DNA of 6,656 nt from Chloroflexota bacterium (GCA_013695575.1 JACDAF010000299.1:1-6656); one strand, 5' to 3'. Shown: positions 1 to 6,070, counted from the first letter of the stretch. Notes: generated by a model not told the origin, from the sequence alone. Numbers and translations: made by a program.

Positions 1-2
1 TC

Positions 3-740
3 GCGGTCGCGACGCACTCCCGGCTCAGGAGCCCCGGAGCGTTCCCCGCGATGCTGCGCGCCACGCTCTCCGTCCGGCGCGACCTCGCCCGGACCCGGGG
101 CTTGCTGCGCGTCGCGAACGCGATCGCGGGGCCGACCGAGCTCTTCACCTTCACGATCTGGGAGACGCGCGACGCGATGCTCGAGTTCATGCGCTCGGGC
201 GCCCACCAGGAAGTGATGTGGCGCTGGCCCCAGTGGCTGTCGGCGTTCTGGCTGGCGCGCCTCGCTCCGTCGGCGCCCGAGTCTGGGGCCTGGCGGGGCC
301 TCGTGGTCGGGCGGGTCGCCGCCCGCGGGGGGACCGCGCATCCCGAGTTCGTCCCGCCCGCGTTCGCGTCGCGCGAGCCCCGCCCGCGCGATCTCACGCG
401 GAGGCCGGTCGGCGCGTCGATCTCGGTCGTGCGGCCTGACCATGGCTGGCGCTGGCCGGCGGCTCTGGCGGCGCACCGGCGCGACGCGGCGTGGGTGGAC
501 CGCGCGCCGGGATTGCTCATGCGCGCGCGTGGCTGGAGCCTCGACGGCGAGCTCGTGACCCTCGCGTTCTGGCGGGACGCCGAGGCCGCCGCGCGGGCGG
601 TCGAGACGTGCGGGCCGCGCTCCGGACTCGCGGTCTGGGCGATGGCCTGGCGTCCCCTCGACGAGTTCGGCACCTGGGACGGCCGACGACTGCGCGTGCT
701 CTTGTCAGAGCGCGCGAGCGACGACGATCCCGAGCCGTAG
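3..740 (+). CDS. Tandem ABM-like (dimeric alpha/beta barrel) protein, 5' end outside window
   Basis: The reading frame is open from base 3 to the TAG at 738-740, and the true start is probably just upstream of the window. An ATG at 51 exists, but the codons before it read RLRSPGAFPAML, which fits the usual first strand and helix of small monooxygenase-like proteins, and no Shine-Dalgarno sequence sits at good distance from the ATG. Counting from base 51, the segment at about residues 32-60 (FTFTIWETRDAMLEFMRSGAH) is typical of antibiotic-biosynthesis-monooxygenase/DUF3291-type folds. A second, more diverged copy follows at about residues 152-215 (APGLLMRARGW, LVTLAFWRDAEAAARAV), suggesting an internal duplication. 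No signal peptide or membrane segment is visible. The substrate is unknown, so oxygenase activity is not claimed. The gene converges on the kinase gene with 110 bp between the stops, so it is probably not part of the CBB transcription unit. Confidence 0.6.
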   Translation, partial: AVATHSRLRSPGAFPAMLRATLSVRRDLARTRGLLRVANAIAGPTELFTFTIWETRDAMLEFMRSGAHQEVMWRWPQWLSAFWLARLAPSAPESGAWRGLVVGRVAARGGTAHPEFVPPAFASREPRPRDLTRRPVGASISVVRPDHGWRWPAALAAHRRDAAWVDRAPGLLMRARGWSLDGELVTLAFWRDAEAAARAVETCGPRSGLAVWAMAWRPLDEFGTWDGRRLRVLLSERASDDDPEP

Positions 741-850
741 CGACGGGCCATCTCGCCCAGCGGGGACTCCGTCGGCGCGGGTCCAGAGGATGTCGTCGGT
801 GCGGGTCGGGTCGGTGCGGTCGCCCTCAGCGCCGGAGCTCGGCGAGCCGG

Positions 851-1921
851 CTAGACGTGATCGTGATCGGAGCTGATCTCGTCCACCTCGTGGCCATGGT
901 CGAGCGAGCCGTGCACGCTCTCCGGAACCCGCACCAGCATCGTCCTGGTCGCGCTCAGGATGCGGTGGACGAGGAGCAGCTGCGTGAGCGCGAGCGGATC
1001 GCTGTGGTGCCGCTTCATCGCGCCGTCGGCGAAGTCGCCGAACTGGCGCGGCGCGAGATGGCGCAGACCCTGGTGGCGGGCGTCCATGTGCTCCCAGATC
1101 CGGTCCTCGACCACGCGGACCGTTTTCCGGTCGATGTGGCCGTCTATCTCCAGGAGCTCCGCGCTCTGGCCGTCGTCCTCACCCGTCGATACCCGCAGGC
1201 CGATCGTCGTCCCATCCAGCAAGCCGTCCAGATCCAGCCTCGGCAGGGTCGATCGCGTGACGATCCGCGCGGAGAGATGCCCATCATCCGCCGCACCATC
1301 GGGCCGGTGGAAGCGCACGACGAGGTCGGCGAAGCGTCGCTGCGGCTCGATGTGGGCCTGGACGTCCGGGCGGCGCGCTTCGATCTCCCGCTCGACGGCC
1401 TCCCGGGTGTAGCCGCGCTTCGCGACGTCCCGCTGGACCTTCCAGCGATGCTTCAGGTCTTCCTCCGGGTCGAGCCAGACCTTGAGGTCGAACAGCGCCC
1501 GTACTCCAGGGAGGAGGAACGGGTGGAGGCCCTGGACCAGGACGACCTCGCGGGGGTGCAGCTCCTCCGGCTTCCCGAAGGTGCCGTCGTGGTGGTCGTA
1601 GACCGGTTTCGTGATCGCCCGCCCGTTGCTGAGCTCGAGCAGCTGGGTCTCCATCGCGAAGAAGTTGTTGGCACGAGGGTCGAGCGCCGTGATGCCGATG
1701 AGCTTGCGCTCGCGGCGATCCAGGCCGTGGTAATCGTCGAGACAGAGCGTGGTGATCCGGTCTTCGCCGAAGATGCGGCAGAAGCCGGCGGCGAGCGTGG
1801 ATTTCCCGGTGCCGCTGTCACCTCCGATGGCAACGAAGATCGGGCGCCTACCGGCGGCAGCGGTCCTCGACCCGGTCACCTCTAGTAGGTGCCGCCAATG
1901 GCGCTGGCGCTCATGAGGCAC
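851..1921 (-). CDS. prk: Phosphoribulokinase, class II-like
   Basis: This enzyme phosphorylates ribulose 5-phosphate with ATP to give ribulose 1,5-bisphosphate, the RuBisCO substrate, in the cytoplasm. The P-loop GDSGTGKST is at residues 34-42, CLDDYH at 60-65 (catalytic Asp candidate D62), ITALDPRANNF at 77-87, KPVYDH at 105-110, the GLHP loop at 131-134, QRD at 163-165 and RGYT at 169-172. The C-terminal half keeps the EIDGHIDR element matching the class II EMDGQFDR region. The length of 356 aa fits plant/cyanobacterial kinases better than class I enzymes of about 290 aa. The redox P-loop cysteine of plant enzymes is threonine (T38), and the usual Walker B glutamate is glutamine (Q130). The last 20 residues hold five histidines. 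The start is uncertain: GTG at 1921 overlaps the Shine-Dalgarno sequence, while GTG at 1879 (codon 15) would give 342 aa. The gene is divergent from cbbR, which probably regulates it. Confidence 0.9.
   Translation of the reverse strand: MPHERQRHWRHLLEVTGSRTAAAGRRPIFVAIGGDSGTGKSTLAAGFCRIFGEDRITTLCLDDYHGLDRRERKLIGITALDPRANNFFAMETQLLELSNGRAITKPVYDHHDGTFGKPEELHPREVVLVQGLHPFLLPGVRALFDLKVWLDPEEDLKHRWKVQRDVAKRGYTREAVEREIEARRPDVQAHIEPQRRFADLVVRFHRPDGAADDGHLSARIVTRSTLPRLDLDGLLDGTTIGLRVSTGEDDGQSAELLEIDGHIDRKTVRVVEDRIWEHMDARHQGLRHLAPRQFGDFADGAMKRHHSDPLALTQLLLVHRILSATRTMLVRVPESVHGSLDHGHEVDEISSDHDHV
1882..1914 (-). CDS. Possible 10-codon leader ORF upstream of/overlapping prk
   Basis: On the minus strand, GGAGG (1925-1921) lies six bases before an ATG at 1914-1912. 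This ATG opens MSASAIGGTY and ends at TAG (1884-1882). The frame differs from prk. Two bases after the TAG comes GTG 1879, in frame with prk codon 15, so a ribosome ending here could restart on the kinase. Alternatively, the ATG is the real prk start and one base has been lost or gained in the sequence. No function for the peptide itself is suggested. Confidence 0.3.
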   Translation of the reverse strand: MSASAIGGTY

Positions 1922-1925
1922 CTCC
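1921..1925 (-). promoter_or_regulatory. Strong Shine-Dalgarno (GGAGG) for the ATG at 1914
   Basis: The minus-strand sequence CGGAGGTGCCTCATG places a consensus GGAGG six bases before ATG 1914. It overlaps the GTG at 1921 that opens the longest prk frame, so it cannot serve that codon. It is the main evidence that the annotated prk start needs revision. Confidence 0.5.
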
Positions 1926-2010
1926 GTTCGTCGCGAAAGAACAAGCTACTGCCGGGCACCTCGTCCTCACAATTGCAACTATTCAAGGAAACCGTTAGAC
2001 AAACGATTAG
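1922..2010. promoter_or_regulatory. Divergent prk/cbbR regulatory region with LysR-type dyads
   Basis: This 89-bp gap between divergent genes turns markedly A+T-rich from about 1969 to 2010, against a very GC-rich background. Two dyads are visible. One is TTGCAACTATTCAA (1973-1986), with outer arms TTG and CAA and T-N11-A spacing (T1973/A1985). The other is AACCGTTAGACAAACGATT (1990-2008), with six of seven arm positions complementary around a 5-base centre. LysR-type regulators usually bind such dyads in their own divergent promoter, so these are candidate CbbR sites for autoregulation and prk control. No convincing -35/-10 pair could be fixed on either strand. There is also no Shine-Dalgarno near the cbbR ATG: AAGGAA at 1985-1990 is 20 bases away. 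Confidence 0.5.
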
Positions 2011-2988
2011 ATGACGCTCGGGCAGCTCGAGACGTTCCTGGCAGTCGCGCGGAGCGGCTCGGTGCACGCCGCCGCGACGCAGCGTGTCGTGAGCGACGCA
2101 TCGGTGTCGGCCGCGGTCGCCGCCCTCGAGCGCGAGCTGGGTGCGCCGCTCCTCGAGCGCCGCGGACGCGGCATCCGGCTCACGCCCGCGGGGGAGGAGC
2201 TGGCGCGCTACGCCGCCCAGGCGCTCGGCCTGCTCGAGCAGGGCCGGTCGGCGGTGCAGGCAGCGTCGCGCCCGGGGCAGGGCCGGCTTCGGCTCGTGGC
2301 GGTCACGACCGCCGGCGAGTACCTCATCCCGCCGATCCTCAGCGCGTTCCGCCAGAGGCACCCTGGCATCGAGGTGCTCCTCGAAGTGGGCAACCGCGGC
2401 GCGGTGCTCGCGCGACTGCGGACCCGCGACGCCGACCTTGGCATCGGGGGCCGGCCGCCGGTCGGCGGGGATCTAGCTGGCGAGGCGGTGCTGCCGAACG
2501 ACCTCGTGCTGATCGCCGCGGCGGGACACGCCCTGACGCGGAAGCGCACGGTCGATGCGGCGGCACTCGCGCGTGAGGTCTGGCTCCTGCGCGAGGAAGG
2601 CTCCGGCACCCGGGCGACGACCCTCGAGCTCATGGCGACGCTTGGGGTCGAGCCGGCGCAGGTGCTCACACTCGGCAGCAACGGCTCGGTCCGCCAGGGC
2701 GCCATCGTCGGCCTGGGAATCACGCTGCTCTCCGAGCAGGCGGTCGCGCGTGAGCTCGCGAGCGGGATCGTCGCCCGCATCCCCGCGCCGGGGCTGCCGC
2801 TCCGCCGGCCGTGGTACGCGCTGTACCCAGGCCCCACAGTCGAAGCAGGCACGGCCGCGCTCACCATGGCCGCCCGGACATTCGTCGCCTTCCTCCGCTC
2901 GCGGGAGGCCAAGCGGGCGCTCACCGCGGCGCTTGGAGCACCGATACATAGACTAAATGTTAATAGAACTGCGAAAAAGTCTCGATAG
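2011..2988 (+). CDS. cbbR: LysR-type transcriptional regulator CbbR
   Basis: This LysR-family activator of CBB genes typically senses metabolites such as RuBP, PEP or NADPH. The N-terminal winged helix-turn-helix covers residues 1-60 (MTLGQLETFLAVA, helix pair around 17-40, LTPAGEE at 57-63). A linker helix and then a periplasmic-binding-protein-like effector domain follow. Segments typical of CbbR/CysB-like proteins are REEGSGTR (194-201) and LGSNGSVRQGAIVGLGI (221-237). The length of 325 aa is normal. The start is fixed because an in-frame TAG directly precedes the ATG (TAGATG), although no proper ribosome binding site is seen. The last 14 or so residues (HRLNVNRTAKKSR) are encoded by an A+T-rich patch that looks like cbbL promoter DNA. 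The gene lies between divergent prk and co-directional cbbLSX, which supports the CbbR assignment over a generic LysR. Confidence 0.9.
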   Translation: MTLGQLETFLAVARSGSVHAAATQRVVSDASVSAAVAALERELGAPLLERRGRGIRLTPAGEELARYAAQALGLLEQGRSAVQAASRPGQGRLRLVAVTTAGEYLIPPILSAFRQRHPGIEVLLEVGNRGAVLARLRTRDADLGIGGRPPVGGDLAGEAVLPNDLVLIAAAGHALTRKRTVDAAALAREVWLLREEGSGTRATTLELMATLGVEPAQVLTLGSNGSVRQGAIVGLGITLLSEQAVARELASGIVARIPAPGLPLRRPWYALYPGPTVEAGTAALTMAARTFVAFLRSREAKRALTAALGAPIHRLNVNRTAKKSR

Positions 2989-3000
2989 TCATTGACCATC
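2944..3000 (+). promoter_or_regulatory. cbbL upstream regulatory region with 17-bp dyad (candidate CbbR operator)
   Basis: An A+T-rich patch covers the last codons of cbbR and the start of the gap before cbbL. It ends in GATAGTCATTGACCATC (2984-3000), a dyad centred on base 2992 with seven of eight arm pairs complementary. The dyad contains T2986-N11-A2998, the classic LysR-family spacing, and a perfect GTCA-T-TGAC core. The cbbR stop codon (2986-2988) lies inside it. TTGACC at 2992-2997 resembles a -35 box, but no good -10 follows in the GC-rich leader, as might be expected of an activator-dependent promoter. The dyad centre is 56 bp before the cbbL ATG. Confidence 0.5.
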
Positions 3001-3020
3001 CCGCGACGGACACTCTGCGC

Positions 3021-3034
3021 AGGCGACGGCGCCT
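3021..3034 (+). other. Small hairpin just upstream of the cbbL ribosome binding site
   Basis: AGGCG-ACGG-CGCCT forms a perfect 5-bp stem with a 4-base loop in the cbbL leader. It ends one base before the GAGAGGA ribosome binding site (3035-3041). There is no U-tract, so it is not a terminator. It could affect mRNA stability or initiation, but a stem this short can arise by chance in GC-rich DNA. Confidence 0.25.
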
Positions 3035-3047
3035 GAGAGGACGATGA

Positions 3048-4532
3048 ATGGGTAGCCCGGCGACCAACGAGGTGCGCGAGGCCGCGGACCGCTACAAGGC
3101 GGGCGTCATCCCCTACAAGCAGATGGGCTACTGGGATCCCGACTACGGGCCGAAGGACACCGACCTCCTCGCGCTCTTCCGCATCACGCCACAGCCCGGC
3201 GTGGACGCCGACGAGGCCGCGGCCGCCGTCGCCGGAGAGTCATCCACCGCCACCTGGACGGTCGTCTGGACGGACCGCCTCACCGCGGCCGACGTGTACC
3301 GCGCCAAGGCCTACCGCGTCGATCCGGTCCCGAACACCGGGCCGGGGACCCAGACCGAGGCACAGTACTTCGCGTACATCGCCTACGACCTGGACCTCTT
3401 CGAGCCCGGCTCGATCGCCAACCTGACCGCCTCGATCATCGGCAACGTCTTCGGCTTCAAGGCGGTGAGGGCGCTGCGCCTCGAGGACATGCGCATCCCC
3501 CTCGCCTACCTCAAGACCTTCCAGGGGCCGGCCACCGGCATCGTCGTCGAGCGCGAGCGCCTCGACAAGTTCGGCCGCCCGCTGCTCGGCGCCACGACGA
3601 AGCCGAAGCTCGGCCTGTCGGGACGGAACTACGGCCGCGTGGTCTACGAGGCCCTGCGCGGCGGCCTCGACTTCGTGAAGGACGACGAGAACATCAACTC
3701 GCAGCCCTTCATGCACTGGCGCGACCGCTTTCTCTACTGCATGGAGGCTGTGAACAAGGCCTCCGCCGCGACGGGCGAGGTGAAAGGGCACTACCTGAAC
3801 GTCACCGCGGGGACGATGGAGGACATGTACGAGCGCGCGGAGCTCGCGAAGTCGCTCGGCTCCGTCATCGTCATGATCGACCTCGTCATCGGCTACACCG
3901 CCATCCAGTCGATGGCGAAGTGGGCCCGGCGGAACGACATGATCCTGCACCTGCATCGCGCCGGGAACTCGACCTACTCGCGCCAGAAGAACCACGGCAT
4001 GAACTTCCGCGTCATCTGCAAGTGGATGCGCATGGCCGGCGTCGATCACATCCATGCCGGCACCGTCGTCGGCAAGCTCGAGGGCGACCCGCTCATGATC
4101 AAAGGCTTCTACGACACGCTCCGCGGGACGCGCGTCCCGCAGAGCCTCGAGCACGGCCTCTTCTTCGATCAGGACTGGGCCTCCCTGAACAGGGTGATGC
4201 CTGTCGCCTCGGGCGGTATCCACGCCGGCCAGATGCACCAGCTGCTCCACTACCTCGGGGAGGACGTGGTCCTGCAGTTCGGCGGCGGCACCATCGGCCA
4301 CCCGATGGGCATCCAGGCCGGCGCGACGGCGAATCGCGTCGCCCTCGAGGCGATGATCTTGGCGCGGAACGAGGGCCGCGACTATCTGCGGGAGGGCCCG
4401 CAGATCCTCGAACAGGCCGCCCGCTGGTGTACGCCGCTCAAGGCGGCGCTCGAGACGTGGCGCGACATCACCTTCAACTACGAATCCACCGATACCGCCG
4501 ACTACGTGCCGACTCCGACGGCGAGCTTTTGA
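3048..4532 (+). CDS. cbbL: RuBisCO large subunit, form I red-type
   Basis: The large subunit carboxylates (or oxygenates) ribulose 1,5-bisphosphate; with CbbS it forms the L8S8 enzyme. All active-site elements are present (spinach equivalents in brackets): E64 (E60), K185 and K187 in TTKPKLG (K175, K177), carbamylated K211 with D213 and E214 in VKDDEN (K201, D203, E204), H303/R304 (H294, R295), H336 (H327), loop-6 K343 (K334) and S388 (S379). The segment HRAGNSTYSRQKNHG, the N-terminal extension with YKAGVIPYKQMGYW, and a C-terminal tail ending DYVPTPTASF are hallmarks of red-type form IC/ID enzymes. That tail type is what CbbX pulls on. The length of 494 aa is normal for the group. The start is supported by AGAGG (3036-3040) seven bases upstream; an overlapping ATG at 3044 opens only three codons. 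It is the first gene of cbbL-cbbS-cbbX. Confidence 0.98.
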   Translation: MGSPATNEVREAADRYKAGVIPYKQMGYWDPDYGPKDTDLLALFRITPQPGVDADEAAAAVAGESSTATWTVVWTDRLTAADVYRAKAYRVDPVPNTGPGTQTEAQYFAYIAYDLDLFEPGSIANLTASIIGNVFGFKAVRALRLEDMRIPLAYLKTFQGPATGIVVERERLDKFGRPLLGATTKPKLGLSGRNYGRVVYEALRGGLDFVKDDENINSQPFMHWRDRFLYCMEAVNKASAATGEVKGHYLNVTAGTMEDMYERAELAKSLGSVIVMIDLVIGYTAIQSMAKWARRNDMILHLHRAGNSTYSRQKNHGMNFRVICKWMRMAGVDHIHAGTVVGKLEGDPLMIKGFYDTLRGTRVPQSLEHGLFFDQDWASLNRVMPVASGGIHAGQMHQLLHYLGEDVVLQFGGGTIGHPMGIQAGATANRVALEAMILARNEGRDYLREGPQILEQAARWCTPLKAALETWRDITFNYESTDTADYVPTPTASF

Positions 4533-4639
4533 TGCCTTCGATCCCCACTCGCTGCGCGCCTGCGGCTGCTGCGCTCGTGTGGGCCCTTGCGCTCGTCGCG
4601 GCGGAGCCGCTCCTCGCTGAAAGGGAGAGTGCTCCATGA
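4532..4639 (+). CDS. Possible 35-aa signal-peptide-like small ORF between cbbL and cbbS
   Basis: The ATG at 4532 shares its A with the cbbL stop (TGATG), and the TGA at 4637-4639 overlaps the cbbS ATG (ATGA), so the ORF fills the gap exactly with coupled junctions on both sides. The peptide has a short N-terminus with one arginine (R7), a hydrophobic stretch at residues 11-24 (AAAALVWALALVAA) and a charged tail ERES, resembling a signal peptide or single membrane helix. A weak GGCGAG lies six bases before the ATG. Against it: the stretch also holds a small hairpin (gcggc-gga-gccgc, 4598-4610), the cbbS Shine-Dalgarno sequence overlaps its end, and alanine/leucine-rich ORFs are common by chance at this GC. 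I know of no such protein in red-type cbb operons. Confidence 0.22.
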   Translation: MPSIPTRCAPAAAALVWALALVAAEPLLAERESAP

Positions 4640-5070
4640 CGGACCAGGGGATGCGCATCACGCAGGGCCAGTTCTCGTTCCTGCCGGATCTGACCGACGA
4701 GCAGATCGCCGCGCAGGTCAGGTATGCGCTCGGCAACGGCTGGGCCGTGAACCTCGAGTACACCGACGATCCGCATCCCCGCAACACCTATTGGGAGATG
4801 TTCGGCATGCCGCTGTTTGAGCTTCGGGATCCAGCGGCCCTCATGGCGGAGCTCGAGCAGTGCCGGAAGAGCTTCCCGCGGCACTACATCCGGGTGACCG
4901 CGTTCGACAGCACGCGCGGCTGGGAGACCCCGCGCATGTCGTTCATCGTGAACCGGCCGCAGCACGAGCCCGGCTTTCGTCTGGTGCGCCAGGAGGTGGA
5001 CGGGCGGCAGATCCGCTACACCATCCACCCCTACGCCACGGACAAGCCGGAGGGCGAGCGCTACCCGTAG
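4636..5070 (+). CDS. cbbS: RuBisCO small subunit, red-type
   Basis: The small subunit caps the large-subunit octamer and tunes catalysis. The N-terminus MRITQGQFSFLPDLTDEQI (from residue 6), the segment GNGWAVNLEYTDDPHPRNTYWEMFG (about 33-57) and HYIRVTAFD are standard. The C-terminal extension from about residue 112 (PGFRLVRQEVDGRQIRYTI) is the beta-hairpin typical of red-type small subunits, which lines the central channel of the hexadecamer. The length of 144 aa is normal for this type. The Shine-Dalgarno GGGAGAG (4623-4629) lies six bases before the ATG. An internal ATG at residue 6 is the start used by many homologues, but the first ATG has the better-placed ribosome binding site. It is 103 bp after cbbL and 44 bp before cbbX, so co-transcription is likely. 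Confidence 0.97.
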   Translation: MTDQGMRITQGQFSFLPDLTDEQIAAQVRYALGNGWAVNLEYTDDPHPRNTYWEMFGMPLFELRDPAALMAELEQCRKSFPRHYIRVTAFDSTRGWETPRMSFIVNRPQHEPGFRLVRQEVDGRQIRYTIHPYATDKPEGERYP

Positions 5071-5114
5071 GTGGTGCCACCTCGCCTGGCGGCTCCGCGG
5101 TAGACGACGGTCCG

Positions 5115-6020
5115 GTGGACGGCCCGATCGACCTCGACGCCGAGCTGCGCGCATCGAACGTCCAGGGGGTCCTGGACGATCTCGACCGCGAGCTCGTCGG
5201 ACTGCGGCCGATCAAGACGCGCATCCGGGAGATCGCGGCACTGCTGCTCATCGAGCGCCTGCGCCGCCGCCTCGACCTCACCTCGGCGGCGCCGACGCTG
5301 CACATGGACTTCACCGGCAACCCCGGCACGGGGAAGACGACCGTCGCGCTGCGCATGGCCACGATCCTTCACCGCCTCGGCTACATCCGCGAAGGCCACC
5401 TCGTGTCCGTCACGCGGGATGACCTCGTCGGCCAATACATCGGCCACACCGCTCCCAAGACGCGGGAGGTCGTCAAGCGCGCGATGGGGGGCGTGCTGTT
5501 CATCGACGAGGCCTACTACCTGTACAAGCCGGAGAACGAGCGCGACTACGGGCAGGAGGCGATCGAGATCCTGCTCCAGGTGATGGAGAACCAGCGCGAC
5601 GACCTTGTCGTCGTGCTGGCCGGGTACACCGGAAAGATGAACACGTTCTACGAGAGCAACCCCGGGATGCGCTCGCGGATCGCGCACCACCTCGACTTCC
5701 CCGACTACACCGCACCGGAGCTCCTCGCGATCGCGAAGCTCATGCTCGCTGCGCAGAGCTACCGCCTGAGCGCCCAGGCCGAGGACGCGCTCACCGAGTA
5801 CATCACGCTGCGGATGAGGCTGCCGCACTTCGCGAACGCCCGCTCGATCCGCAACGCGCTGGACCGCGCGCGGCTGCGCCAGGCGAACCGGCTGTTCGAC
5901 CGCGGCGGCAAGGGCCTGACTCGGGACGACCTCATGACCATCGAGGCAGAGGACATTCGCGCGAGCCGCGTCTTCGCGGAAGGCATCCCCGACGTCGGTG
6001 ACGCGGACACCCGCGTCTAG
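5115..6020 (+). CDS. cbbX: CbbX, red-type RuBisCO activase (AAA+)
   Basis: CbbX is a hexameric AAA+ ATPase that reactivates red-type RuBisCO by transiently pulling the C-terminal tail of CbbL, releasing inhibitory sugar phosphates; it is itself stimulated by RuBP. Counting from GTG 5115, the Walker A motif GNPGTGKTT is at residues 68-76, the pore-loop tyrosine is Y108 in GQYIGHT, Walker B is FIDEAYY with D131/E132, the sensor/arginine-finger region is LAGYTGKMN through SNPGMRSRIAHH, and NARSIRNALDRAR starts at N241. The 301-aa length fits known CbbX. GTG 5115 is the only start in frame after the cbbS stop; the frame is open but start-free from 5070 to 5114. No clear ribosome binding site is seen, so translation may depend on coupling to cbbS. 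IDLDAEL aligns well with the known N-terminus, supporting this choice. Confidence 0.95.
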   Translation: MDGPIDLDAELRASNVQGVLDDLDRELVGLRPIKTRIREIAALLLIERLRRRLDLTSAAPTLHMDFTGNPGTGKTTVALRMATILHRLGYIREGHLVSVTRDDLVGQYIGHTAPKTREVVKRAMGGVLFIDEAYYLYKPENERDYGQEAIEILLQVMENQRDDLVVVLAGYTGKMNTFYESNPGMRSRIAHHLDFPDYTAPELLAIAKLMLAAQSYRLSAQAEDALTEYITLRMRLPHFANARSIRNALDRARLRQANRLFDRGGKGLTRDDLMTIEAEDIRASRVFAEGIPDVGDADTRV

Positions 6021-6070
6021 ACCGCGTCCTCCGGCCGGACCTCGCCGCGATCGAGCCATCTCCGGCGTCC

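Noticed and set aside
771..819. Short direct repeats GTCGGTGCGG (795-804, 810-819) and near copy GTCGGCGCGG (771-780)
   Set aside because: Irregular spacing (24 and 15 bases) and low-complexity GC-rich sequence; not a CRISPR or a convincing iteron array.
831..851. Hairpin-like GCCGG...CCGGC between the convergent genes as a terminator
   Set aside because: Only a 5-bp outer or alternative 4-bp inner stem forms, with no T-tract on either strand.
491..1885. Long plus-strand ORF (464 aa) opposite phosphoribulokinase
   Set aside because: It is the antisense of a clear enzyme, with arginine/alanine-rich sequence and no recognisable domain; such shadows are expected at this GC content.
3044..3055. 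ATG at 3044 as the cbbL start
   Set aside because: It is out of frame with cbbL and meets TAG after three codons; ATG 3048 has correct ribosome-binding-site spacing.
3240..4787. 515-aa minus-strand ORF antisense to cbbL and cbbS
   Set aside because: It lies entirely opposite strongly conserved genes, has biased composition and no family signature.
4860..5114. Upstream extension of the cbbX frame through cbbS (ATG 4860)
   Set aside because: It overlaps cbbS in another frame, lacks CbbX similarity before about 5127, and would add 85 residues absent from the family.
5061..6059. 332-aa minus-strand ORF antisense to cbbX
   Set aside because: Third-position GC shadow of cbbX with low-complexity valine/aspartate/arginine-rich sequence.
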